A DNA stretch of 64,000 nt from Dermatophagoides farinae. Taxonomy: Eukaryota > Arthropoda > Arachnida > Sarcoptiformes > Pyroglyphidae. The DNA is taken from positions 1,786,001 to 1,850,000 of the forward strand of contig NC_134685.1 in NCBI RefSeq assembly GCF_024713945.1, read 5' to 3'. A program made the translations under genes and the position numbers. This document shows positions 51,096 to 64,000 of this stretch, in pieces (the stretch's first letter is position 1; each line of letters begins with the position of its first letter). The notes under the pieces are model-generated. The model did no database searches. It was not told the origin of the DNA and worked only from the letters and a program-made list of their open reading frames with translations.

Positions 51096-52390
51096 TGATG
51101 ATTATTATTCTAATAATGATGGTCAAATTGTCAAATAAATTTGCTACATCCGACTACCATTCACCACCATCATCATTATCAGCATTGAATAGCAACAACA
51201 ACAACAACAACATGGCTACATTTTTCCAATGAATTTTTGGCTACAATTTTTTTTATTTTTATTTTCATACAGTCATTTCTTGATTTGCTTTACCCAACTA
51301 TTATTATTATTATTATTACCATTTTCTCCATTATAATCATCATCATCATCATTTGAATTACGGACCAGTGAAAGAGTAAGAAAAAACAAAACAAATATAA
51401 ATTAATGGAAAAAAAACAATGGAGCAATGTACGTTCATTTTTTTTTCATTTGATGGAAATTGAAAAAATTTACAACAACAACAACAAAAAAAAGGGTTTC
51501 TCGATCTGTAAAAAAAAATAATTTTATCTCTCCCTCTCTCTATGTGTGTTATTCAATTACTACTACCATGCTGCTACATTTTTTTTTTTTTTTTTTGGTT
51601 CTATTTTGTTTTATAATGATGAAAAGTTGAAAATCGAGTTTTTTTATTTTCTCTTGTTCTCGTTGTTGTCAATTCAATGTCACAATGTGTGGCATTCACA
51701 CACACACAAAAGAAAAATTCATTTTAAACTAATAACAGCAATAAATTTGTTTAGCAGAAGAAAAAAAAACCATAATTAGATGAATAAAATTCATTAACCG
51801 AGGACACAATCATTTGAATTAGATAATGATCATCAAATGAAATGATGATGTTGATAATAATGTTAATCTGTATTGTTGTTTTGTCTGTCTGTGTGTGAGT
51901 GTTATTTTTTTCAAATTCATTGCCGCTGGGTTCAATAGTTTAGATCACATTTCAATCAATTGTACATAGTGCAAAAAAAAAATTCATTACGATACTGTAG
52001 CCAAATGAATAAATGGAGGAAAAAAAAGTAACAAAAACAAATCAAACTAATCCAATGATAACTGATAGGTAGGGTAATAAAAAAAAACTGACCCTTTTTT
52101 TTATCAATACAAAAAATATATATATCGATGATGATGATGATCACCATCATAAAAAATGACAAACAATAATCACTATCGATCGATGTGCTACTACTACTGT
52201 GATCATTTCAAGAATTTTTTTTAGTTTTATATAAATGAATATTATCTGTTTTTATTATTATTATCATCATCATTATTGTTATTGAGCTATTTATTATCAT
52301 TATGTTTAAAGTATATACACGACGACTACGACGATGATGATGATGATAATGGTAACTATTAATATCATTATATTCTATTAATGATTTAGA

Positions 52391-52418
52391 ATATATTTAT
52401 ATATATATATATATATAT
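52391..52418. repeat. (AT)n tract
   Basis: Alternating AT run with one TT interruption in the 5' flank, able to extrude as a cruciform. Confidence 0.85.
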
Positions 52419-53218
52419 CCATTATAGCTTTAGGGCATCATATAAATATCATTAGTTTTTATATATAATAACGACAATAAAAGAAAAAAAAAGAGAGCAA
52501 TAGACATAATCATCATCATCATAACCATTATATAGATATATCGTAACCATTTTTGGAATTTTAATCCAAAATAAGATGAATTTAATATGCTTTGAATTTG
52601 TATCCATTCACTAGTTAGATGTCAAAGGTTAATCAAAGAACAAAAAAAAACGATGACTAAAAGACCGGAAGATCACAGATCAATCATCTATGAAAAGAAA
52701 AGGAAAAAAAATTTGTTGATAATCGTGACGGAACAATATAATAACAACAACAACAACAACTGGGGCAAAAATATCAACAACAACAACAACAACAAAAATG
52801 TAAAAAAACAAAATCATTTGTAATACAATTACAAGTAAATCGATCCATTCATTCATTTCATTTACAATCTGTCTATCATCATTACTATATCATGGCTTGA
52901 TTGTTCATCATCATCATCATCATCATCATTATCATTGTAGCAGGAGAAAAAAAAACTGTTGTCTGTCTATATTGAATATTTATGCATAATAAAAATGATA
53001 TAATTATTATTGATAGCTTCCAACCGAGATCATCATTATCATCATCATCATCATCATGATCATAATGGAAATGGATACCAACAACAACAAGAATGTATCA
53101 TTATAATCATGTTCATCATCAATTTTTTTTTTGTTTTGTTTGTCATTTTTGTTTCCACTATCCATTTGTATCGAATTTAGTTTAATTTGAATAGAATATA
53201 ATAGAATGGAATTTGAAT

Positions 53219-53321
53219 GACACACGCACACACAAACACACACACACACACACAGGTATATAATTGGCTCAGGTATATTATATTATATAATATGCACACA
53301 CACACACACACACACACACAC
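53219..53321. repeat. paired CA arrays separated by a TATA-rich spacer
   Basis: An interrupted CA array (53219-53254) and a second CA tract (53295-53321) flank about 40 bp of TATA-rich sequence. Confidence 0.9.
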
Positions 53322-55276
53322 GCAAATCAATTGTGTCTACCTCTCTCTCTCTCCGGTTGTGTGTGTGTGTGGTTTTTTTTTCTCTCATTTTGAATTGACT
53401 TTTTCTTTTGTCTGCAAAAATAAATCTCATTTGATTCATGTTGGTTAGTTAGTTTGAAACATTTGTTGTTGTAATGTAGTGTGTCTGTGAATTTCTTTTT
53501 TTTGTTATGTCTACATAGGAAAACAAAACCAAAAACAAAAAAAAATTCAATGTGAATCACGAAAATGTAGATTCTATGATGATGACCGACATATATCTGG
53601 TGTCTAGTATATTGTTTTGGTTTGCAATCAGAAAATTTTGTTTTTTTTTCCTGATTGTCAATCATGAAATTATTACCAATTTAACAAAGATTCATGTCAT
53701 GTTGTCATTATCTGTTTAAAGTTTGTTTATAAAGATCCATTTAAGGATTCTAAACAAATTCAAAATTTAAAATTACTGAAAAACAAAACAAAACAAAAAA
53801 TTTTGATCATAATCCACACTATTATTATTCAAATGGCCCCCAAAAAAAAATCAAACTGATTCACATTGCGTGCATCATATCAAAATTGGATTCTAGGATA
53901 CCCATAACAACAACAACAACAACAATGAGAAGCGATACATTTGTTGTTTGGATAAATGTACACATAGCACATACTGGATAATGATGAAAATAGAAACAAA
54001 TTCACGCAAATAATCGGTTTGGTGGTTTACCAATCCAAAAAAAAAAAAAAAAAAAATGAAATGAAACATTCACAACAATGATAATGATGATGATGTGATT
54101 TAAGAATATTCGTGCCATTTGGAATTTTTTTTGTTTGTTTTTGTTTTGTTTATTCTCATTCTGAATTGATAATTTTTTTACACAAATCGCAAAAAAAACA
54201 CGATTCGGGATTGTTTTTTTTTGTTGCTTTTTTGCTAGCATGCAATATGTTTTCCATATAAAAAAACTCCACTGATGAATGTAGATGATGATGATGCAAA
54301 TTTTGTAATTTTAATTCAATGGAAAAATAACAACAACAACAACAAAAAATTTAATCAATAAAAAATCGATACAGTAGCTAATTAAAATCATGATGCGAAA
54401 AACAAAAAAAAAACAACAACAACAACAAAAAGATTTATTGATACGATGAAATTAATGGAAAAAAACTTTGTTCATTGTTGTCTGTGTGTGTGTGTGTGTG
54501 TTGGATACAATGGCATGGGAGAAAAAAAAACCAGGTAGAATAAAGGTAGAAAAACAAAAAAAAAAATTCTCGGCTGCCCTAAACAACAACAACACACGAA
54601 AAATCATTAATTATTGACTGAAAATATAATTTTATCAATCACAATCAATCTATATTGAATATTGAAAAAAATTATGAATCAATGAAAAGAGAACAACAGA
54701 AAAAAATCGATATGAAATCAATCATTCAATCGATTTTTTTTTGGTTGTGGTAAATCAAAATACCAAAAAAAATTTTCCATCATCCAAATTTAGCACCACC
54801 ACCGCCACCACCACCATCATTTATTGACCACAACCAGTGGTGGTCATGACTGTTGATTGTATTTGTTGATATTTTACTAATTGCGATATAGATAACGATA
54901 AATTTTCGTGGTATGAATTAATGCCATAACCATCATTATCATATGGTGGAAAGAATTTCTACCAATTAACACACATGCATACACAAAAAATACCGAAATG
55001 AAAAACCAAAAAAAAATATTCATTACAAAGAGAGAAAATGAAGAAAAACCAATAGTAGAAGATCTCATAAAGCGATCATTAGCCTTCCATCGTAAAACAA
55101 CAGCAACAACAACAACGATGACGAAACGAAAACAAGAAACCAGAATCAACCAACCAACTAACCAATCGACCGATCAAATCTTTGCTACACTAGCCAAATA
55201 TTATCATCATCATCATATGGATACACATGTGTCGGTGGTGGTGGTGGTGATGATGATGGTGGGTTTCATACACCAT

Positions 55277-55300
55277 GACGACGACGACGACGACGACGAC
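55277..55300. repeat. (GAC)8 microsatellite
   Basis: A CpG-bearing trinucleotide array, running into GTCGATGATGACGATGACGA. Confidence 0.9.
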
Positions 55301-58300
55301 GTCGATGATGACGATGACGATAAAAAAAAAATATCGTATGATTAAATAAAAGCAACACACACACACACAAAGATAGCGAATGATATGGTTTTTTCAATGA
55401 ATTTATTTGAATTTTAGCAAAAAAAAAAAAAAAATTGATGAACAAACCAGCTATCTATATATATATATATCTATAAATAAAGACTTGCCTAGACATCATA
55501 ATTTATCCACACACACACACATATGTAGCATCATCATCGTTGTGTATGTAGCAAAATTCTTATTCCAACAGAAAGACATTCTCATCGCTATTTTGAATAT
55601 ACACACACAAAAATTTTATGTGTAGCAAACGACGAATACGAAATCCTTGAAGGCAATTTATATTTATGTGTTTTTTTCTTTTTGCTTACTTGCTTGCTGC
55701 TATTTATTTATTTCAATTTCAAACCAACATGGTAACAAACAAAACAAAAAAAAAATCATATCATATCATTTCGTTTCGTTTCATTTCATTTCATTTCAAC
55801 TTATAACCATATTTATGTTCTTTTTCTCTCTCTATTTCCATCATTATTACAAAGTCAATTCAAATTCCATCATCATCATCATCGTCATAATCATCATTTT
55901 TTTATTTTCAACAGACTGATTTCAACTTTAAACACTAATAATAATAATAAAAATCTTAGAAAAAGAAATTCAGAGATTCAATACTTGCAATTTTATGATT
56001 AAGAATGATCTTTATGTGTGTATGTGTGTGTTTTGAAAATAGCAAAAGAAAAAAGTAGCGAAAAATAAATTCAAAACATCTGGTTTGGTTATATGGTTGG
56101 ACATTATCAAAATGAGTGGGTTAAAAATCGTGATTTTTTTTTGGTCATAGTAAACACCGACGACGACGACAACGACGACCACAATCAAAACGATGCGACA
56201 TTAACGACATTAATTGGTGGATATATCGATTCGATGCTTTTGGGCATAGATACATGATTATCATCATCATAATCATGATGATGATGATGATTAGCTTTGA
56301 ATTAAAGCAAAAAAAAAAAAAGAAAACAAAAATTTGTCTCTGAATCTGAAACTAATCGATTTCATAGATTCTGTGAATTTTTTTTCCACCTCTTTTCAAA
56401 TACACATCATCTCTAGACTTTTCAATCATTTTTTTTTCATATCACTAATCAGCTGGCAGGCTGGCTGGCTGACAAAATGAATATTTTTTTTTGTTTTTTT
56501 GTTTCACCACCAAACATTGATGATGATGGAGACGATGTAACGATTTTTTTTTCGTTATCAAATGGTAGTACCACCATCATTATAATCATCATCATCATCA
56601 AAATAATGTAGCAATTTGTTACTATTAATATACAACATTGTCTGTAAAATAATAGAATCCAACAAATGGAAATTTTGTTTCTCTCACTCTGTCTGTCTGT
56701 CTGATTATTTTTCGTTTTTGTTTTCTGATCAACAATGATTGATTCTTTTGATTTAAACCAATCTGAATCTTCATTCTTCTTCTTCTTCTTCTGAACAACA
56801 TTTTTATCATTTATCACCATTTTAATCGCTATAAACAAGATTAATTGATTGATTGATTGGAAATAATTGAATAATTGAATTTTTTCAATCAATCGATAAT
56901 GATGATGATGATTAATCAACTGGAATTTTAAATGATAAATTTTTTCCATTCACCATCATCATCATCATCATTAAAAAATTTGATTTTGAATTGAATTTTC
57001 TTGAATCAGATGGAAAAAGAAGTTAAAAATTTTAAACATCAGACTTTTGGCGGTGGTGGTGGTGGTGGTAACGGTGGTATGAGGAAGGAAACGAAATGAA
57101 AAAAACAAAACCAAAAACAAAAACAAAAACCAAGATAAAAAACTTTTTTTGGCAACTTAAACATCTTGATGATGATGATGATGAATGTTTTGGAAACTGT
57201 AAATATGTGTGTGTGTGTGTGTGAATATTAAATTGCATCTATGGAGTCTATTTGTGTGTGTGTGGCCTCAAGGAATTCAATTATTACTAGTTATTCATTC
57301 ATATGCATTCAAATGATGAAACTTTTTTTTCATAATAATAAAATAAAAGAAAACAGAAGGAAAAGAAGAAGAAGAAGACTATTTTCACTCTGTTTTTATA
57401 ATGATAAATACATACAGTTTTAGATGTAGATTTTGCCCAAAAGCTTTTTCTTTGCATTTGTATTGGATTAGATTGGATAAGAAATAAGAAAAAAGATGCG
57501 GCTATTGTGATATTGATGGTAGTAATAGTTTTTGGCTATTTTTTTTTTTTTTTTTTTTTTTTGATTATTATCATCATCAAGATGTTGTTCAAGTGTGTGT
57601 GTGTGTGTTTACCATAATCATCAATCAGATTGATCAAAGTTTTTTTTGCTTTGCAAATAATTTGTTTGTCATCAAACAAGACATACACACAGAGAAAGAG
57701 AGAGAGAGGGAAAAGAATTGTGCAAACATCGAACTGAATTCTTATCAAATTCTGTTTGGTTCCATTTGTTTGAATGTTGTCTGGAACAACAACAACAAAA
57801 AAAATTAAGCCAAAATGAAGATTTGGATGCAAAAAAAAAGACAACAACAAAAAAATTTATCTAAATGTCATAACAATGTGTGACATAATAATTTTCGATT
57901 CGATGAAACAAAACCAAAAAAAAAAAAAAAAATTCAAAATTTAAAAAAAAAATGGGACTTCAGTCACATCATGTGTTGTGTTTGTTTTTTTTTTTTTTTA
58001 TTTACTTTTTTGATCATCATTGACCAAATAACAGCCACCGCAGCAAAAAGTAGTAGCAGCAAGCAGCATATATATATATATATACACAATGAATGTGAAT
58101 ACAATTTTGCTACTTTTTTGCCATTTTTTTGAATTGAATTTGTTGCCGTTTTTTTTGTGTTTTCGTTTTTGTTTACGATGGTGGCTGATGATGATGTTTT
58201 GTTTGCAATGCTTCTATCTTTGTCTTTTGGTTGTTGTTGTTGTTGTTGTTGCTGCTGCTGCTACTACTACCATCATTTTAATTCATTACCATCATGATTT

Positions 58301-59865
58301 TTTTTTCGAATCAATAATAAGCGACAACAACAACAACAACAACAAGTTGAATTCATCATTCATTCATTTGAATCCTTTGTTTGAATTAAAAAATCCAAAA
58401 AATTTTGTTGTCTGGTTTTTTGTTGTTGTTGTTGTTGTCTCGAATTGTTGTTTATTATGAACAAACGAAATAATCAAAACATTCATCAATTGTTATCATT
58501 CTATAGAGTCTAGATCAATCTATAGATTGTTCGAGATTGAATCAATCAATCAATCAATCAATTGAATCGAATTGAAATTTGTCTAGACAAGTATGGACAA
58601 AATCAACATTAACATTTTCTATTTTTTTTAAAAAAAAACCAAGCAACAAAAAAAACAATCACACATTTCAATGAATGTTTCATGGTAGATTCTTCTTCTT
58701 CTTCGTCGTCGTTTTTTTTCAATTATTTAATGTCATACAATGAAGAACTTTTATATAATCCAAAATTGTGTTACTGGATACATCCAGATGTTTAGAATTG
58801 AACAGACTGAAATGAACAACACAAACGCACACACAAGGGAAAAAATCGAAAATTTCCAAGAATCCAAGAAAAAAGAAGAGAAAAAAAAACAACAACAACA
58901 ACAAAACAATCCAGATGGAAATTAGTTCCATTTAAGAAAATTGATCGAAATTTGTTCAACTTTGTTATTGTGACAATAACAACAACAACAACAACAACAA
59001 AAACGACAACAACAACGACGACAACAACAACAATAACCATTTATCTAGTCAACAGCAACGATAAAATAGTGATAATTTTCATTCTTTCGGTCATTTGTTC
59101 AGAATCATTTGTTCATCATCATCATCATGTGTGTGTGTGTGTGTGTAGTGAACCAATCATCAACACTCAGACAATGGAAAAAATAAAAATAAAAATAAAA
59201 ATCGAAAATCAAAAACACAACAATAGAACACTTATTTTGGAATCTGTTTGCCTCTGTGGATTTATTGATTTGTCAAATGATGATGATTGTGTGTTCCATT
59301 GATGTATAATTTTTTTTTGCTACAATTTTCTTGGTGAAAGATTGTGTGTGTGGGGTGGGGGGTTGGTAGTGGTAGTTTGATTGCCTGTCATTAGATGATG
59401 ATGGTCGAATTTTTCTTCATTTGAATATTCATGAATATTCAACGCTTTTTTTCTCTCATGATGATGATGATGGCCAGATGTTTGAAATGTATGATTTCTA
59501 TCAATTTTTTTATCAAGATTCTTAGGTTTTTTTTTGAACAAAAAAAAATTCAGACACACACACACACCGAGTGAGAGAGAAGATAAATTCATATTTTATC
59601 TTTCAAGGTATCTTTCTTGTATCAATCTTTGGTTTATGGCATACAAAATAAAATATAGAAAAAAAACACTGATGACCCTGAAAAAAAATTTTTTTTTCTT
59701 CATTCTCACAAAACCATCCACATTTGATAGTATCGGTTTGCAGTATGGTTATTGACATTGAATTTTCATTTTTGTTATTGTCGTCGTCGTCGTCGTCGTG
59801 TGTATTTTTTTTTCATCATAGAATTCTGAATAAAATTCATAACCATCATGATCGTCATCAATATC

Positions 59866-59894
59866 AAAAAAAAAAAAAAAAAAAAAAAAAAAAA
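59866..59894. repeat. poly-A tract (A29)
   Basis: Homopolymer in the 5' flank passing into CAA repeats, 60 bp from the (GAT)17 array. Confidence 0.95.
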
Positions 59895-59953
59895 CAACAA
59901 CAACGAATGGAAAAAAGGCAAGAAAAAAAGGGCAAAAAACTTTCGTTGATCAT

Positions 59954-59954
<1 letters not shown>

Positions 59955-60005
<51 letters not shown>
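59955..60005. repeat. (GAT)17 microsatellite
   Basis: Seventeen perfect GAT units, the longest trinucleotide array of its type here. It belongs to the same motif class that encodes Ser and His runs inside dsx exons. Confidence 0.95.
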
Positions 60006-60008
<3 letters not shown>

Positions 60009-62553
60009 TGTCTGACAGTTTGTTTTTTTTTTATTTTGGCTGACAAATCCATCCATCCATCAATACAAGTTTTATCCAGGGGAAAAAAACATTCGTATTT
60101 GAAAAGATTCAAGGTTTTTTTTGTTATTTTCATTTTGTAAATTTTTTTTTGCAACATCATCATCATCAAATTGTATCGTATATATGTATGATTTCATTGT
60201 GTGTGTGTGTGTGTGTGTGTTTATTCTGGTTTCAATTAAAAAGTTTTTTTTTTAACGCTGCCAGGTTTACTTGTAGAGCTTGCAAAGCCAAAAAAAAAAC
60301 AACAACAACAACAACGACAGCAACAGAATTCATATTCATATATTAGCTTCAAGCAAAATGTATGTTTTGTGATATTTATTACAGAACAACAACAACAACA
60401 ACAACAACAATAACTTGCATCGATGAATGGAAAAAAAACGAGAAATTCATAATGATAATAATGGCCACGAATAAAATGAAAAGAGAAACGTAGTGAGAGC
60501 GAATAAAGAAGAAAAAACTGACACAATGTAGCAAAAGTTATGGCGTTTATATAATATTTGGCGCCTGTTTTTTTTTCTTTGTCTCTCTCTCTCTCCCTCT
60601 CTCCTTCTCTCTAACGCTCAGTGTTCAACAACAACAACAACAACGAAAACAACAACAGCAGAAATGATTATTTTGTTTTCTTCCAGACGCCATACTCTTT
60701 TTTGTTTTTTTTCTACTATAGAAATAATCTTTGTATATGAATTTTAATAATGGCTGCTGGTGTGTTGATTGTGTATAATAAGAGATTTAATGTTGGCACA
60801 TTGCATTGCATTGCATTGTGTGTTAACTCTTTTTTTTCATTTTATCAAAAAAAAAAGTATGCTGATGATGATGGTAGTGGTTGCATAACCAAAAAAAAAT
60901 GCTGATGATGATGATGAGCATCATTATTATTATATAAAGATAGGTATAGATTTCTGTCTAGCTAATGTTGGAAATGATGAATGAATAGTCTGGTTATTTT
61001 TATTTTTATTTTTATTTTTATTTTTTTTTCGTTTTCGTTTCGTTTCGTGATTATTGAAAATGTAGCTAATGCGTTTTTGTTTCTTCTTCTTCTTCTGGTT
61101 ATTAACTGTCGATAGAATCTTTTGGCACCAGAAAAATAGAGAGAGGAAGAGAAATAAAAAAAAAAGTAGCAAAACCAGCTAAATGTATCGTTTTTTTTCT
61201 TGTATGTAGAATAATAATAATAATTTGTATGATGATGATGATGATGATGACCATAATAAACATTGGTCAGACTGGTTTCCAGTCATTTAATCATTTAAGA
61301 TGACCAAATACATATACACAGACTTGGTACATTTATTCATGTTTGTTTGTGATTTTGATATAATTAATTATCATCATCATCATCATCATCATATACATCG
61401 ATGTATCTGTTATTTTTGTTTTTTTGTTTTTGTTTATTATTTGTCTGGCCATCTATATTCTTGTTATATTTGTATCTTTTGTAATTCTGTGCTATAAATT
61501 CTCATATTTCAGCACACAGCACACAAACACACACACATAACGAATTGCAGACACACGAAAACAATAATAACCAATATAATTAATGAATGGGCCATATATA
61601 TATATTTATTTTCATTTTTATTAGTTTGATCATACATTCAACAAAATTAGAATCAGTTTTCACACTGGACAAAATAAATCTCTTTTTTTGTATTGTTTTT
61701 CTGAATCAAGATACCAAATTGACCATGATGATGATGATGGCGATGTGGATGTTGAGATAATGCTAATCAGACACATACACACATATATGCAAACCACAGG
61801 CGGTGTCTGTATACAACAACAAAAAAAAATCTCATTTTTGAATGAATGAAAAATTTTTTTTTTTCATCTTCAATCAAGGTAAGATTTGATCGCCAAAAAA
61901 AAAACAACTGAAAAATTCTAGCATTTAGAAATGCAGCAACAGAAGAAGAAAAAAAATCAGACAAGAAATTCTTCCACTAGATCATACATACATACATTGC
62001 ATACTGATTTTTTACGATTAATCTGGATTATCATCATCATCACAATCATCTTAACCGTCAGACTATTGATGATGGTTAACAGGACAACACAAAAGAAAAA
62101 AAAACCTAGACAACAACAACAACAACAAAAAATCAAATAGATAGAGATCAGAAAAGATAAAAAAAAAAATGAAAAATAACATAGACATTCGTCATTGGAA
62201 ATAAATTACTCTATATGGATTTTTGTTGTTGTTGAACATTTGAATTTTATCCTCAAATCTTCATTTTTTTTGGGTTAAATCCAATTTTTATAAATTTCGT
62301 CATTTGATTTCAACGTTATTTGAATTCTATAGAATATTTGGTCAGTAATATAATAATGACCACCGTCGTCATCATCATCATCAATTTGTTTTTCTCAATT
62401 CTCAAATCATTTTTTTTTCTTTTCCAAAATGACAAATGATCAATTTATAATTGCAAACTAAAAAACAGAAACAAAAAGAAATATATCGCTACAGTATCTA
62501 AATGAAAATCGAAATAAAGTGTGGTGTTGGTTTTTTTTTTTTTTTTGGTTAAA

Positions 62554-62578
<25 letters not shown>
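62554..62578. repeat. (AC)12 microsatellite
   Basis: AC tract in the 5' flank, just after a T16 run. Confidence 0.9.
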
Positions 62579-62586
<8 letters not shown>

Positions 62587-63120
62587 TGGGTTGATTGATG
62601 TTGTGATTTTTTCTTTTTTTTTTCACACTTACACTAAACAGAAACACTAAGAGAGAGAGATTCAACGGTTTTTTTTTTTGGTTGTGGGTTTTTTTCTGTT
62701 TTAATAAATTCTACTATAAACCCAAAGTTGAGGCGTCGATTTACGAATAATAAATTGAACATGATGGTTGTAGATAAATCACACACACATACACACACAC
62801 AAAGAATGCTACATCTTTTCAATTGAAAAAAACTGTGGTGGTATTGATGTAGCGGTATTTTTCTATTACATACACATTCATCTCATTTGGTGGTAATTCC
62901 AAGGGGTGTGTTTGTGTGTGTGTGTGTGTGTGGGTGTGTGAGGGTGAAAAATGGATTGATTCTAAAGTGAGAAGAAGAAGAAGAAAAAAAAATTCTCAAA
63001 GGTCACTGATGTTTCATTTTGAATCATTAATTATTTTGGGAGCGTGAAAAAAAACAAAACAAAAAAAATTCAGTAAATTTTCAAGAATTTTTTCGACTCT
63101 CTTTAATTAATCGCACAATG

Positions 63121-63141
63121 ATTGATTGATTGATTGATTGA
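63121..63141. repeat. (ATTG)5 tetranucleotide array
   Basis: Five ATTG units that run into ATTAATCAATTTCAATC. Confidence 0.85.
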
Positions 63142-64000
63142 TTAATCAATTTCAATCACAGACGTACACACACACACACCTTGACAACCTGATAACAAGT
63201 TTGTTCAGTTGTGTTCGTCATGATAATTGTAGCAAAAATTTTTTTTTGTTGCAAAATTCAAAAAAAAAAAATTTTTTTTTTTGCAGAAACGAATGTAATC
63301 AGCACACACACAGGGAGGGGAATTGTGCAAGCTAAATTGTTTCTTGTTTTTTTTCTGCAACTTTTAAGCATCGAAATGAAAAGAAAAAAAAAATTTTTTT
63401 TTCGCCAAAAGATTTTCAATGAAATTAATTAATTTAAGGTGGAATGAATGAATGAACGATAAAAATTTTATCTTTAAAATGGGGAAAAAAACTGAGAAAA
63501 AAAGTTTTGAGTAAAATAACAAAAAAATTTTCGAAAATTTTTTTCTTTTCACTCCTTTTTTTCATCGCTCATTTTCAAAATGGCAAAAATCTAGCAAATC
63601 AAATCAACAACAACAACAACAACAACAACAACAACGAAAATTAAAACGGACACATACATGTCACTGAACTGATAAAACTTTTTTTTTCACGAATAAAAAA
63701 AAATTTGTATCACTTATATTCTCAATGATTTCAATGACTTGATGCTCTTGAAGAAGTGTATGGAAAAAAACATTTGCATCAATTTTTTTTCTGGTTTTCT
63801 TTCTTCATCCAATCCTATATTCCACTATCATCATCATCATCATCATCATTGATCACCATCAATAATTGAAAGAAACAAAACAAAACAAAAAAAAATTTGT
63901 CTGCAAATACATATTACCAAATGGCAATCTTATTGATGATCATTGATGATGATGATCATTGATGATCACTGATCATCATCATCAACCATTAACATTAACC

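Larger units (their letters stand above)
40876..64000. other. 5' flank of dsx (23 kb), no gene recognised
   Basis: AT-rich, microsatellite-dense DNA. The promoter and any non-coding 5' exons of dsx should be here or beyond, but I could not place a transcription start. The longest frames (56449-56949 and 47310-47819, both minus) are built mainly on simple sequence and match nothing I know. Prominent repeats are a GTT tract (44092-44144), CA tracts (41910-41939, 49941-49966, 53295-53321, 62554-62578), GAC (55277-55300), poly-A (59866-59894) and (GAT)17 (59955-60005). Confidence 0.65.

Noticed and set aside
56449..56949. 166-codon minus-strand frame with a hydrophobic segment
   Set aside because: It is made of His, Lys and Met runs from simple repeats, with no recognisable domain and no splice or start context supporting a gene.
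59955..60005. Regular arrays (GAT, CA, GTT) as possible CRISPR arrays
   Set aside because: Unit lengths are 2-4 bp with no spacers, and the genome is animal.
60236..60346. Short frame with FTCRACKAKKK, cysteine pairs reminiscent of a zinc finger
   Set aside because: There are only two cysteines before it runs into Lys and Thr repeats. It is too short and lacks further ligands.
1..64000. Search for transposases, reverse transcriptases, viral genes and long terminal or inverted repeats
   Set aside because: No frame shows motifs of these families, and no pair of long repeats was seen by eye. A self dot plot would be needed to exclude short non-autonomous elements.

Overview
This is eukaryotic, animal DNA. 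It is strongly AT-rich and crowded with microsatellites: (CA)n/(TG)n, (GAT)n/(ATC)n, (CAA)n/(GTT)n, and long poly-A and poly-T runs. The one gene I can support is a four-exon DM-domain transcription factor of the doublesex/DMRT1 class. It is spliced with GT-AG introns and its proteins are full of homopeptide runs. DM-domain genes are animal genes. The compact AT-rich style and the DMRT1-like zinc module together with a Doublesex-type dimerisation domain suggest a chelicerate, most likely an acariform mite of the dust-mite/scabies-mite kind. That assignment is inference from style, not from a diagnostic sequence.

The gene lies on the minus strand. Exon 1 (40875-38712) encodes a 705-residue low-complexity N-terminal region and the first part of the DM domain. 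Exon 2 (25987-25220) completes the DM domain. Exon 3 (17291-17094) encodes a Doublesex-type dimerisation (OD2, UBA-like) domain. Exon 4 (12044-10120) encodes a long low-complexity C-terminal tail. The introns are 12.7, 7.9 and 5.0 kb. All three are phase 1, and the joined CDS is 5055 nt, or 1684 residues plus stop. The eight zinc ligands of the DM domain come out at exactly the spacing known for Drosophila DSX, but only after exons 1 and 2 are joined, which supports the model internally. The exon 3/exon 4 junction falls where insect dsx undergoes sex-specific splicing.

The remaining DNA is 10.1 kb of 3' flank (1-10119), the three introns, and 23.1 kb of 5' flank (40876-64000). I found no second gene I would defend, no tRNA, rRNA or CRISPR array, and no recognisable transposon. 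The many open frames there are simple-sequence artefacts (poly-F, -V, -C, -H, -M). Exceptions worth a look are in intron 3: a short non-repetitive island (12350-12405) that could be an alternative terminal exon, two coding-looking frames on the opposite strand (13333-14007), and a diverged tandem duplication (about 14291-14616).

The least expected signal at window scale is a dispersed 11-bp inverted repeat, G(C/A)TAC(A/T)GTA(G/T)C. It occurs at least ten times, with many further GCTACA/TGTAGC half-sites in introns and flanks. I do not recognise it as a known element.
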